Shown here in pieces: positions 1 through 8,267 of a stretch of DNA of 21,771 nt; the stretch's first letter is position 1; each line of letters begins with the position of its first letter. The notes below the pieces were generated by a model, which made no database searches, had not been told where the DNA came from, and was given only the letters and a program-made list of their open reading frames with translations. Made by a program: the position numbers and the translations under genes. Source of the stretch: Sphingomonadales bacterium (GTDB lineage Bacteria; Pseudomonadota; Alphaproteobacteria; Sphingomonadales; Sphingomonadaceae); NCBI GenBank assembly GCA_027489295.1, contig JAIYAA010000276.1, positions 1 through 21,771 on the forward strand. Reading direction: 5' to 3'.

Positions 1-856
1 GAGGTCTCGGCGCCCTCGATCGTCCAGTGGCCGCTATTGTGGACGCGCGGCGCCATCTCGTTGAACACGGGGCCCTGCTCGGTCGCGAAGAACTCGCAGG
101 TCAGCACGCCGATATGGCCGAGCGCCTCGGCGACGCGGCCGGAGAGCGCCGCCGCCTCGGTCCAGTGGCGGGCGATCTCGGCCGGGGCGGGCAGGGTGGA
201 GCGGGCGAGGATGCCGTCCTTGTGCTCGTTCCAGGGCGGCGGATAGCTGGCCAGCGTGCCGTCCAGCCCGCGCACGGTGATGATCGAAAATTCGTGGCTG
301 AAGGTGACGAAGCCTTCGAGGATCGCCGGGCGCTCGCCGATCGCCGCCCATGCCGCCTCGGCCTCGGACGCGTCGTGCAGGCGCACCTGGCCCTTGCCGT
401 CATAGCCGAGCCGCAGCGTCTTCAGGATCGACGGCGCGCCGATCTTCTCGATCGCGGCGAGCAGCTCGTCGCGGGTGGTGACCAGCGCCCAGGGCGCGGT
501 ACGGCCGCCGAGCTCGGCCACGAACGCCTTCTCGTTGGCGCGGTCCTGCGCGATCTCCAGGCTCTTGGCGCCGGGACGGACCGGCACCTTGCTCGCCAGA
601 TGCGCGACGGGGGCGAGCGCCACATTCTCGAACTCGTAGGTGATCACGTCGGCATGGGACGCGAGTTCGTCGAGCACGATATGGCTGTGGTAATCGGCGC
701 GGGTGAAGCTGGAGGCGGTCTGCGCCGCGATGCTCTCTTCATCGGGGGCGAGGACGTGCGTGCGGTAGCCGAGATTGGCCGCCGCGACCGCGATCATCCG
801 GCCGAGCTGGCCGCCGCCGAGGATGCCGATGGTGGAGCCGGGGGGGAGGATGTCGC

Positions 857-860
<4 letters not shown>
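1..860 (-). CDS. purK: N5-carboxyaminoimidazole ribonucleotide synthase PurK (C-terminus cut by window edge)
   Basis: PurK is an ATP-grasp enzyme of de novo purine synthesis. It makes N5-CAIR from AIR, bicarbonate and ATP, which PurE then rearranges. The reverse-strand translation begins [20 protein letters not shown], with the family's N-terminal glycine-rich dinucleotide-fold loop at residues 12-20. Later segments are also typical: YEFENV near residue 75, the [15 protein letters not shown]-grasp region near 145-155, and [14 protein letters not shown] near the visible end. About 286 codons are present and the family is usually about 355 residues, so roughly 70 C-terminal residues lie outside. 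The ATG (858-860) overlaps the purE stop in an ATGA arrangement, so the two are surely co-transcribed and translationally coupled. Identification is very secure. Confidence 0.96.
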
Positions 861-1342
<482 letters not shown>

Positions 1343-1405
1343 TGCCTGCCCGACCGTGGAATGGAAGCGCGGGTGTTAGTGAGGCAGGGCGCTCAGGGCA
1401 ATGGG

Positions 1406-1861
1406 TCAGCGGTCGAGTTCGAGCAGTTCCTGGCGGACATGGATCGCCTTGAGCGACATCCGCACCTCGACGAGGAAATAGAGCAGCCCTGAGATCAGGA
1501 GCAGCATCGAGACGATGAACGCCACCGCCACCCAGATCCCGACATGGAGGTTGGCCAGCCGCGACACGAACATCAGCGCGACGACGAAGCAGATCGCCAG
1601 CGCGCTGGCGGTGCACAGGAAGATCGCGTTGTTGATCACCGAGATGCGGCGATCGATGATGCGCAGCTCCCACACATGGCGGTCATGCTCCGGACCGCTG
1701 GAGCGCGGATGCAGCTCCTCGATGATCCGCGCCCGGTCGACGATGCGGGCGAGCCGCCCGACCATCGTGTTCAGGAACGCGCCGATGCCGGCGAGCAGGA
1801 ACACCGGCGCGATCGCGGCCTGGATCGTTTCCGATACGGTGGACAGGTAAAAGCCTTGCAT
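1406..1861 (-). CDS. DUF2721 family membrane protein
   Basis: This is a 151-aa protein of the DUF2721 family, whose function is unknown. It has an N-terminal hydrophobic segment (about residues 11-33, AAIAPVFLLAGIGAFLNTMV) and a charged middle part rich in Arg/Glu (LARIVDRARIIEELH onward). Two further hydrophobic helices follow, at about 78-100 and 107-130, and the tail is polar. That predicts three membrane segments in the inner membrane. The NTMVGRLARIVDRAR stretch is characteristic of the family. The start is supported by an AAGGAG ribosome-binding site a few bases upstream of the ATG (minus-strand GCATAAGGAGCACGC then ATG). It is divergent from the acetyltransferase gene, with 85 bp between them that must hold both promoters. 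Confidence 0.85.
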   Translation of the reverse strand: MQGFYLSTVSETIQAAIAPVFLLAGIGAFLNTMVGRLARIVDRARIIEELHPRSSGPEHDRHVWELRIIDRRISVINNAIFLCTASALAICFVVALMFVSRLANLHVGIWVAVAFIVSMLLLISGLLYFLVEVRMSLKAIHVRQELLELDR

Positions 1862-1946
1862 GCGTGCTCCTTATGCAAGCGGTGGTGCGGCGGGTGCAAG
1901 CATGGGCTGCACCGGATGGTAAGGGGTGCGTGACTAAGACGCGCGA

Positions 1947-3041
1947 ATGCAGCCGCCGGTCCCCATCCTCCACCCTGCTTCCCGGCGTTGCGGGGATGGC
2001 GGGCAGGTGGTTTCGGCCCGCTATGTGCCGGCCCTTGCGCAGGCGCTGGACGCGGTTGCGGCCCGTGCCCCGGAAAGCCACCGCTTCCTCCGCCATGCCT
2101 GGTACGCCGCGGCGCTGCAGGCCTATGGCGGAACGGCGCGGACGCTGGTGGTGGAGGCCGAAGCTGGCCCGGTCGCGGCCCTGCCGCTCGTCGCCAGGGG
2201 GCCGCGCTGGGTGGGGCTGGTGGAGATTCCCGGCTGCTACTGGCCGTTCCGCAGCTTCCCCGTGGCGGAAGGCGCGAGTCCCGAGGCGGCGGATGCGCTG
2301 CTCGGCCTGCTGGCGCGGCGGGTGCGGGCGCTGCGGATCGGGCCTGTTCAGGACGGCGATCCCGCGCTCGACTGGCTGAAGGCACGGGCGCTGGCGACAG
2401 GATGGACACTGCTCGACCGGCATGTGGCCGACAGCTTCCTGCTCGACATCGGCGCGACGCCCGACTGGCCGCGCGGATCGACCTTGCGCAAGAACCGGCA
2501 TCTCGAGAAGCATCTCGCCGCCACGGGCGCGCTCGCCTGGGAATGGGGTCCGCCGGACGTCGCGGCGCTCGCCGATGTCGAACGCCGCAGCTGGATCGCC
2601 GAGCGTACGGATGGGCGCGACGCCAAGTTCACGGCGGAAGGGCACGGCGCCTTCTGGGCGGCGGCACTCCACGATCCGGTGCTGGCGCACATGCTGTCCG
2701 CCGCGCTGCTGCGGATCGACGGGCGGCCGATGGCCTTCTCCTTCGATCTCGTCACGGGCGCGCGCTGCTACGCCATCGCCAACAGCTATGATCCGGCGGT
2801 GGCGAAACACTCGCCGGGCAAGCTGCTCCAGTATCGCAACCTGATGCGGGCGCGCGAGCGCGGCGTGACCCTGGTCGACTGGGGGGCGGGCGACAGCGGC
2901 TACAAGCAGACGATCGGTGCGACCAGGGGACCGGCGATCCGCGACTGGATCCTCGTCCGGCCGGGGCTGGAGGCGCTCGCGGCCCGCCTGCTGCGCAGGC
3001 GCTGGCGCCGCAGCGGTCAGGCCGAGGGCGGCCAGGCCTGA
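1947..3041 (+). CDS. GNAT-fold acetyltransferase, BioF2/FemAB-like
   Basis: This 364-aa protein resembles the BioF2-like/FemAB-like acetyltransferase group (Pfam Acetyltransf_6 type), often linked to envelope or polysaccharide modification. The substrate cannot be told from sequence. Typical segments are the N-terminal ESHRFLRHAWYAAA, the central STLRKNRHLEKHL (basic helix), and the C-terminal GRPMAFSFDLVTGARCYAIANSYDPAVAKHSPGKLLQ, where the family has its acyl-CoA-binding fold. VDWGAGDSGYKQ follows. There is no signal peptide. The start is uncertain: ATG 1947 has only a distant AAGGGG, while in-frame GTG 2007 would give 344 aa and matches where family similarity seems to begin. Its 3' end overlaps the convergent Nudix gene by 25 bp. 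Confidence 0.75.
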   Translation: MQPPVPILHPASRRCGDGGQVVSARYVPALAQALDAVAARAPESHRFLRHAWYAAALQAYGGTARTLVVEAEAGPVAALPLVARGPRWVGLVEIPGCYWPFRSFPVAEGASPEAADALLGLLARRVRALRIGPVQDGDPALDWLKARALATGWTLLDRHVADSFLLDIGATPDWPRGSTLRKNRHLEKHLAATGALAWEWGPPDVAALADVERRSWIAERTDGRDAKFTAEGHGAFWAAALHDPVLAHMLSAALLRIDGRPMAFSFDLVTGARCYAIANSYDPAVAKHSPGKLLQYRNLMRARERGVTLVDWGAGDSGYKQTIGATRGPAIRDWILVRPGLEALAARLLRRRWRRSGQAEGGQA

Positions 3042-3610
3042 GCGGCGAGACGCTCGCGCAGCGCCAGCACCAGCAGCGCGGTCTTCATGTCGGCCAGCGC
3101 CTCCATGCCCATCGCCCACAGGTCGTCGAGGCGCATCTCGACCACCTCGATATCCTCATGCTCCTCCGCGAGGCCGCCGCCGGGGGCCACGCGATCGGTC
3201 GCGGCATAGGGCGCCAAGTAGAGGCTGAGCATCTCGGTCGAAACCGCCGGCATGGCGTGGAAATGCCCGATCAGTTCCAGTGCGCCGAGACGCAGCCCTG
3301 CCTCTTCCATCGCTTCGCGGCGAACGGTGTCTTCCCAGCCATCGCCAGTCTCCAGCCGCCCTGCAATCGCCTCGAGAAGCTGGCCAGCGCGTCCGCGGAA
3401 CAGCATCGGCGGGCGCGACTGGCGGACCAGCAGCACGGTGCCGCGCGCCGCGTCATAGGGAAGGACGGCGACAGCATCGCCATGATCCTCGATCTGGCGG
3501 GTGATACGGCTGCCGTCCGGCGTGACCAGCGTGGCGAGCAACATCCGCCCCCAGCCTTGGTGGACCGTTTCGTAGCCTTCGATGCGGTGGCCGGACTCAG
3601 ACCCGGACAT
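3017..3610 (-). CDS. Nudix hydrolase, NudK/ADP-ribose pyrophosphatase-like
   Basis: This is a 197-aa Nudix hydrolase, cleaving a nucleoside diphosphate linked to another group. The Nudix box is at residues 84-106 (GRLETGDGWEDTVRREAMEE then AGL). It fits Gx5Ex7REUxEExGU except for Asp90 at the first Glu, a common variant. The upstream TRQIEDHGDAVAVLPYD and downstream GGGLAEEHEDIEVVEM are most like the GDP-mannose/ADP-sugar branch (NudK, NudF), but the substrate is not proven. I chose ATG 3608-3610 (MSGSESGH). ATG 3631 upstream is in frame and would add 7 residues. Either start overlaps the end of trmB (14 or 35 bp), so the two are co-transcribed. The 3' end overlaps the convergent acetyltransferase gene by 25 bp. 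Confidence 0.88.
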   Translation of the reverse strand: MSGSESGHRIEGYETVHQGWGRMLLATLVTPDGSRITRQIEDHGDAVAVLPYDAARGTVLLVRQSRPPMLFRGRAGQLLEAIAGRLETGDGWEDTVRREAMEEAGLRLGALELIGHFHAMPAVSTEMLSLYLAPYAATDRVAPGGGLAEEHEDIEVVEMRLDDLWAMGMEALADMKTALLVLALRERLAAQAWPPSA

Positions 3611-4277
3611 AGCGGAAATACCAGACCTCATGGCCCTGGCGGCGGGCCTTGCGCTCGTAGCGGGTCTCCGGCCAGTCGGCGGGGCGGGTGAGGAAATCCT
3701 GTGCCGTCCCCGCCTGCCAGACGAAGTCCTTGCGCTGGCCCATCACCATCATCGCCCAGCGGCAATAGGTGGGATCATCGGTGCCGAGGCGGAACTCGCT
3801 GCCCGGCTTCAGCTTGGCGGCGATCAGGTCGAGCGGGCCGTGATTGACCATGCGGCGCTTGGCGTGGCGCGCCTTGGGCCAGGGATCGGGGTGGAGTAGA
3901 TAAACGCGGCTGAGGCTGGCGTCGGGCAGCCGCTCGATCACCTCGAGCGCGTCGCCCATGTGCAGCCGCACATTCTCCAGCGCGCCGTCGCGGATATGGT
4001 TGAGCGCGCCGACCACGCCGTTGAGGAAGGGCTCGCAGCCGATAAAGCCGTGATCGGGCCGCATCGCCGCCTGGCCGGCGAGATGCTCGCCGCCGCCGAA
4101 GCCGATCTCGACCTCCAGCGGGCGATCGTCGCCGAACAGCGTGACGGCGTCGAGCGGGCCGGATTCGGGCAGGCTCACCTGCGGCAGCAACTCCTCGACA
4201 AGGGCGGACTGGCCCTGGCGGAGCTTGTGGCCCTGGCGGCGGCCGTACAGACGACGGATGGTAGTGGGATCAGCCAT
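3597..4277 (-). CDS. trmB: tRNA (guanine-N7-)-methyltransferase TrmB
   Basis: TrmB uses SAM to methylate N7 of G46 in the tRNA variable loop. The 226-aa protein has the SAM-binding motif VEIGFGGGEHL (residues 56-66), the GCEPFLNGV acidic-loop region (80-88), and the family signature HPDPWPKARHAKRR (129-142). It ends with the TRYERKARRQGHEVWYF substrate region. The start at ATG 4275-4277 (MADPTTIRRLYGR) matches family N-termini. The longer in-frame reading upstream runs into the EAL gene and is not real. It lies 49 bp downstream of an EAL gene and overlaps the Nudix gene. In many alphaproteobacteria trmB directly follows metK; here three EAL genes lie between them. Confidence 0.95.
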   Translation of the reverse strand: MADPTTIRRLYGRRQGHKLRQGQSALVEELLPQVSLPESGPLDAVTLFGDDRPLEVEIGFGGGEHLAGQAAMRPDHGFIGCEPFLNGVVGALNHIRDGALENVRLHMGDALEVIERLPDASLSRVYLLHPDPWPKARHAKRRMVNHGPLDLIAAKLKPGSEFRLGTDDPTYCRWAMMVMGQRKDFVWQAGTAQDFLTRPADWPETRYERKARRQGHEVWYFRYVRV

Positions 4278-4326
4278 GGGGCGCAGCGCATAGTCGGGCC
4301 GCCGCGCGCTGGCAAATCCGGGGTGT

Positions 4327-5067
4327 TCAGGCAGCGAGGCGCGACGCGGCGACCGGGGTGCCCCAGCGGCGCACCGGCCGGGTGTAGCGGCGGACGCGGG
4401 GTTCGATCCGCAGCTCGCCCTGGAAATGGCGGAGCCCGGCGCCGATCGCGGCGGCATGCTCGGCCTGCTCGGTGGGCGCGGGCGCGATGACCGTGACGCC
4501 CATCCCGCGGGCGAGCCGCAGCACGCCTTCGACCAGGCGGGCACGGGCGGGGGCTGCGTCCAGCCGATGGGCGAGCGCCGGTGCCAGCCGGATCAGCCGC
4601 GGCGAGCAGTGCGCGAGCAGGCCCAGTGCCAACGGACCGGCGGCGAAATCCCCCAGGCTGATCATCATGCCGCGATCGGTGCAGGCGGCGATCATCGCGG
4701 CGGCGGCATCGCGGTCGACGGATTCGTCGGCGCTGATCTCGACGACGACGCGATCGAGCGGGAAACGGTGACGAAGCGCGGCGCGGAACAGGTGGGTCAG
4801 CAGGCGATCGGGCGCACCGGCATGGACCTGCACCGGCACGATCAGCAGCGTGCCGTCGGTGGCGAGCCCGGCATTGGCGGCGGCCGCGAAGGCATGATCG
4901 AGGCGCAGGGCCTCCAACTCGGCGCGAACGGCGCGCGGGAGGATGGCGTTGACCACGTGGAATGCCTGCGCGGGGGCGTGAATGGCGGCGTGCCAGGCGA
5001 ACGGTTCCGCACTGCCCTGCGCCGTAAGCGGCTGCAGATCGATGCGAAGATTCATCGTATTGGCCAT
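4327..5067 (-). CDS. Degenerate EAL-domain protein 1 (predicted non-catalytic)
   Basis: This 246-aa single-domain EAL-like protein keeps the fold signature but has lost nearly all active-site residues. Where an active c-di-GMP phosphodiesterase has EAL, it has HAA (26-28). Where the metal-binding DDFG is expected it has GDFA (139-142). The lysine of the KID region is Arg160, and the EGVE loop is APAP (195-198). Only the beta-strand glutamate of VEIS (Glu110) and the QGEL tail motif (216-219) look normal. It is probably a c-di-GMP- or protein-binding scaffold rather than an enzyme; that is inference. The start ATG 5065-5067 is set by the ribosome-binding site AAGGGAG about 10 nt upstream. It is the last and most eroded of three tandem EAL paralogues and lies just upstream of trmB. 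Confidence 0.82.
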   Translation of the reverse strand: MANTMNLRIDLQPLTAQGSAEPFAWHAAIHAPAQAFHVVNAILPRAVRAELEALRLDHAFAAAANAGLATDGTLLIVPVQVHAGAPDRLLTHLFRAALRHRFPLDRVVVEISADESVDRDAAAAMIAACTDRGMMISLGDFAAGPLALGLLAHCSPRLIRLAPALAHRLDAAPARARLVEGVLRLARGMGVTVIAPAPTEQAEHAAAIGAGLRHFQGELRIEPRVRRYTRPVRRWGTPVAASRLAA

Positions 5068-5224
5068 GATCCGTGCTCCCTTACCCGATTCTTCCGAACC
5101 TGAAGATTGGGTAACCAAACTGGGGGGCTCGGCCCATTCCGGGCGTCGCCGCAGCGGATTCGCCCCAATCGGGATTCTACGAAGTATTCTTTCGAGACTC
5201 CCCCGATTCGGAGCGAATCGTCTG
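5068..5224 (-). promoter_or_regulatory. Intergenic region between EAL genes 2 and 1 with a 7-3-7 inverted repeat
   Basis: This 157-bp gap contains a perfect inverted repeat at 5204-5220 (CGATTCG gag CGAATCG), directly after the end of the middle EAL gene. On the minus strand it is not followed by a T-run, so it is a weak terminator at best. It could be an mRNA-processing hairpin or a protein site. GAATC-containing words recur through the gap, for example near 5087, 5173 and 5206. I do not see a clear promoter. Confidence 0.4.
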
Positions 5225-5986
5225 TCAGGCGGCGACGTTCAGGCTAAGTGCCGGCGAAGGTAGCGCGCCCACCTGCGGCAAGGCGATCAGGTCGCCCTGC
5301 ATCAGCGTGACTTCCAGCGAGCGTAGCCGATCATGCTCGGCGCGCGTCGAAACTCCTTCGGCGATCAGTCGAATCCGGCCCTTCTTGGCGATCTCCACCA
5401 CGCGCTCGACGACGATTCGCTTTGCCCAGCTGCTGCACAGGCTGTGGACGAGTTCTGGGGCCAGCTTCAGCGTGTCGGGCGTGAAGGCGGAGAGCAGGTC
5501 CAGCCCCATGTCGCCGGCGCCGAAATCGTCGAACGCGATCAGGAAGCCCAGCTTGCGATAGGCCTTCATCAGCCCCAGCATCTTGTCGCTTTCGAGATGG
5601 TCGCGATCGCTGAATTCGAACACCAGCTCGCGGGCCGGAAAGTTCAGCCGGCGCACGATTCGCAGCATGCGGTCGGCGTCGGCATCGGGATCGGCGATGT
5701 AGCGCGGCATCACCTTCACCGCGAGGCGGGTATGGCGCTCGGTGATCCCCAGCGCCATCGCCTGTTCGATCGCGGCGACGCGGCAGCGCAGGTCGAAGGT
5801 AGCGCGCTTGTCCTCGGGCACCGTCTCGACGAACGCGGCCGGGCTTTCCCCATCCGGTCCCCGGAACGTCGCCTCATACGCGGTGACGATCAGAGTCGAG
5901 GTGTTGACGACCGGTTGGAACGCCATCGCGAACCAGTCCCGGGGAATGGGTTCCTGGCGGGGAACGGGGACGATTTGGTCGAGCAC
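5225..5986 (-). CDS. EAL-domain protein 2 (partly degenerate)
   Basis: This is a 253-aa stand-alone EAL-domain protein and the best-preserved of the trio. The EAL motif is EAT (38-40) and is followed by FRGPDGE, a segment shared with EAL protein 3. The usual metal-ligand Asn of the NxSP-type strand is Lys91 (LAVKVMP). Glu124 (FEFS), DDFGAG (153-158), the KLA lysine (174) and AEG (209-211) are kept, but the second glutamate of EGVE is Ser213. With Asn and the last Glu replaced, phosphodiesterase activity is doubtful; c-di-GMP binding remains possible. The start is GTG 5986, with GGAG eight bases upstream on the minus strand. Residues 176-188 (LAPELVHSLCSSW) match LDPDLVNGIDSSW of EAL protein 3, supporting tandem duplication. 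Confidence 0.87.
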   Translation of the reverse strand: MLDQIVPVPRQEPIPRDWFAMAFQPVVNTSTLIVTAYEATFRGPDGESPAAFVETVPEDKRATFDLRCRVAAIEQAMALGITERHTRLAVKVMPRYIADPDADADRMLRIVRRLNFPARELVFEFSDRDHLESDKMLGLMKAYRKLGFLIAFDDFGAGDMGLDLLSAFTPDTLKLAPELVHSLCSSWAKRIVVERVVEIAKKGRIRLIAEGVSTRAEHDRLRSLEVTLMQGDLIALPQVGALPSPALSLNVAA

Positions 5987-6078
5987 GTGGCATCTCCAAG
6001 CTTGATCCCTTGCCTGGAAGCTATGCCAGAAACCTTACCCGAGCGTTGACGCTGGCGCCGGGGCGAGCCCCGATCGGA

Positions 6079-6834
6079 TCAGGCCGCAGCGGCCGGGCGG
6101 ACGATCCGCGTTGGCGGCAGCGCACCCGGCATCGGCGGGGCAACCAGTTCACCCTGCACGTGAAAAATGCCCAGGCTGCGCAGTCGCTGCAGCACCGTGT
6201 CGCGCTCCACGCCATCGGCGATCACCCGGATGCCAAGGTCGCGCAGGCGCGGGACCAGCTCCTCCAGCATCAACCGGCGCGACCAGCTCGAGTCGATGCC
6301 GTTCACCAGATCGGGGTCGAGCCGCACCATCGCCGGGCGATAGCGGACGCAAGGGGTATAGCCGACCGGATCATGGCCCAGGCCGATAAAGGCGCTGGTG
6401 CTACCGGCGCGGCGGTGGCCCTCGACCAGATCGGCGAGATGCTGGCCGGGCAGATCGGCGAAGCCGTGGATGCCGAAGATCAGTCGTTCCGGCACCAGCC
6501 CGGTGCGGCGCCCCGCTTCGGTGGCGGCGGCGAGCGAGGCGTGCGCGGCCGCAGCGGCGGGGGAATAGATCGGAATCAGCAGGCGGGCCGGCGTCGTGCC
6601 GAGGCCGGCGTCCATCGCGCGGTACACGGCGGCGGCGGCGACGCGCCGATCGAGTTCGGCATGCTGCTCTGGCGGGAGCTGGGCGACGATCTCGTCCCCC
6701 TCTTCTCCGTCCGGCCCGCGCAGCAGTGCTTCATAGGCGAAGACGCGGCCGCCGACGACGTCGTGGATCGGCCGGAATGCAAGGTGCAGCCCCGGATTGG
6801 ACGCGGGCTGCCAGTCCTCCTGGTCGAGAACCAT
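6079..6834 (-). CDS. Degenerate EAL-domain protein 3 (EAL motif kept, catalytic core lost)
   Basis: This 251-aa stand-alone EAL-domain protein is the first cistron of the tandem trio. It keeps YEALLRGPDGE (34-44) and a near-normal ADGVE (206-210). It has Ile in place of the metal-binding Asn (LLIPIYSP), Gly121 in place of the strand Glu (IFGIHG), and GLGH (151-154) in place of DDFG. It is therefore almost certainly inactive as a phosphodiesterase. The start ATG 6832-6834 has an excellent AGGAG site six to seven bases upstream. The gap upstream holds the metK terminator, so the trio must have its own promoter in the roughly 88 bp between 6835 and 6922. I cannot name a confident -35/-10 pair there. 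Confidence 0.85.
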   Translation of the reverse strand: MVLDQEDWQPASNPGLHLAFRPIHDVVGGRVFAYEALLRGPDGEEGDEIVAQLPPEQHAELDRRVAAAAVYRAMDAGLGTTPARLLIPIYSPAAAAAHASLAAATEAGRRTGLVPERLIFGIHGFADLPGQHLADLVEGHRRAGSTSAFIGLGHDPVGYTPCVRYRPAMVRLDPDLVNGIDSSWSRRLMLEELVPRLRDLGIRVIADGVERDTVLQRLRSLGIFHVQGELVAPPMPGALPPTRIVRPAAAA

Positions 6835-6922
6835 CCGTAACTCCTCAATGCCCCGCGTTAACCATGGCGGGCCCGACTCGTCTTATAGGCTGGCGGCGAA
6901 ACGAGCGGGCGCCGCGCCCACG

Positions 6923-6959
6923 AAAAAGCCCCGCGCGGCAGGTGCCGGCGGGGCCTTTT
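6923..6959 (-). terminator. Intrinsic terminator downstream of metK (possibly bidirectional)
   Basis: The minus-strand RNA would form a GC-rich hairpin with GCCCCG and CGGGGC arms (6949-6954 and 6928-6933) around an inner CGGC/GCCG pairing, followed by U5 (6923-6927). A short T4 also lies on the plus-strand side (6956-6959). It begins 24 bp after the metK stop and isolates metK from the EAL genes. Confidence 0.85.
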
Positions 6960-6982
6960 CATCTTCGGGTCGGAAAGACCGA

Positions 6983-8194
<1,212 letters not shown>

Positions 8195-8240
8195 GAAAAT
8201 TCCTCAGGTTGGGAAGGATCGCCGGGCCGTTGCCATGCCC

Positions 8241-8260
8241 ATATAAAGCTTTCCTTATAT
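8241..8260 (-). promoter_or_regulatory. Candidate operator upstream of metK (AT-rich inverted repeat)
   Basis: The plus-strand sequence ATATAAAG CTTT CCTTATAT is an inverted repeat with 8-bp arms (7 of 8 paired) in otherwise GC-rich DNA, 47-66 bp upstream of the metK ATG. Its form resembles operators of ArsR-family regulators of the SAM/SAH cycle (SahR type). The assignment to such a regulator is inference from resemblance and context. Confidence 0.6.
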
Positions 8261-8267
8261 CATTTCC

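Noticed and set aside
1683..3119. A 478-codon minus-strand open frame opposite the acetyltransferase gene
   Set aside because: Covers the acetyltransferase and the start of the DUF2721 gene in another frame; its translation is low-complexity Arg/Pro/Gly.
8195..8267. SAM-II or SAM/SAH riboswitch in the metK leader
   Set aside because: The leader is short and shows an AT-rich DNA-type palindrome, not the conserved pseudoknot elements of those riboswitches.
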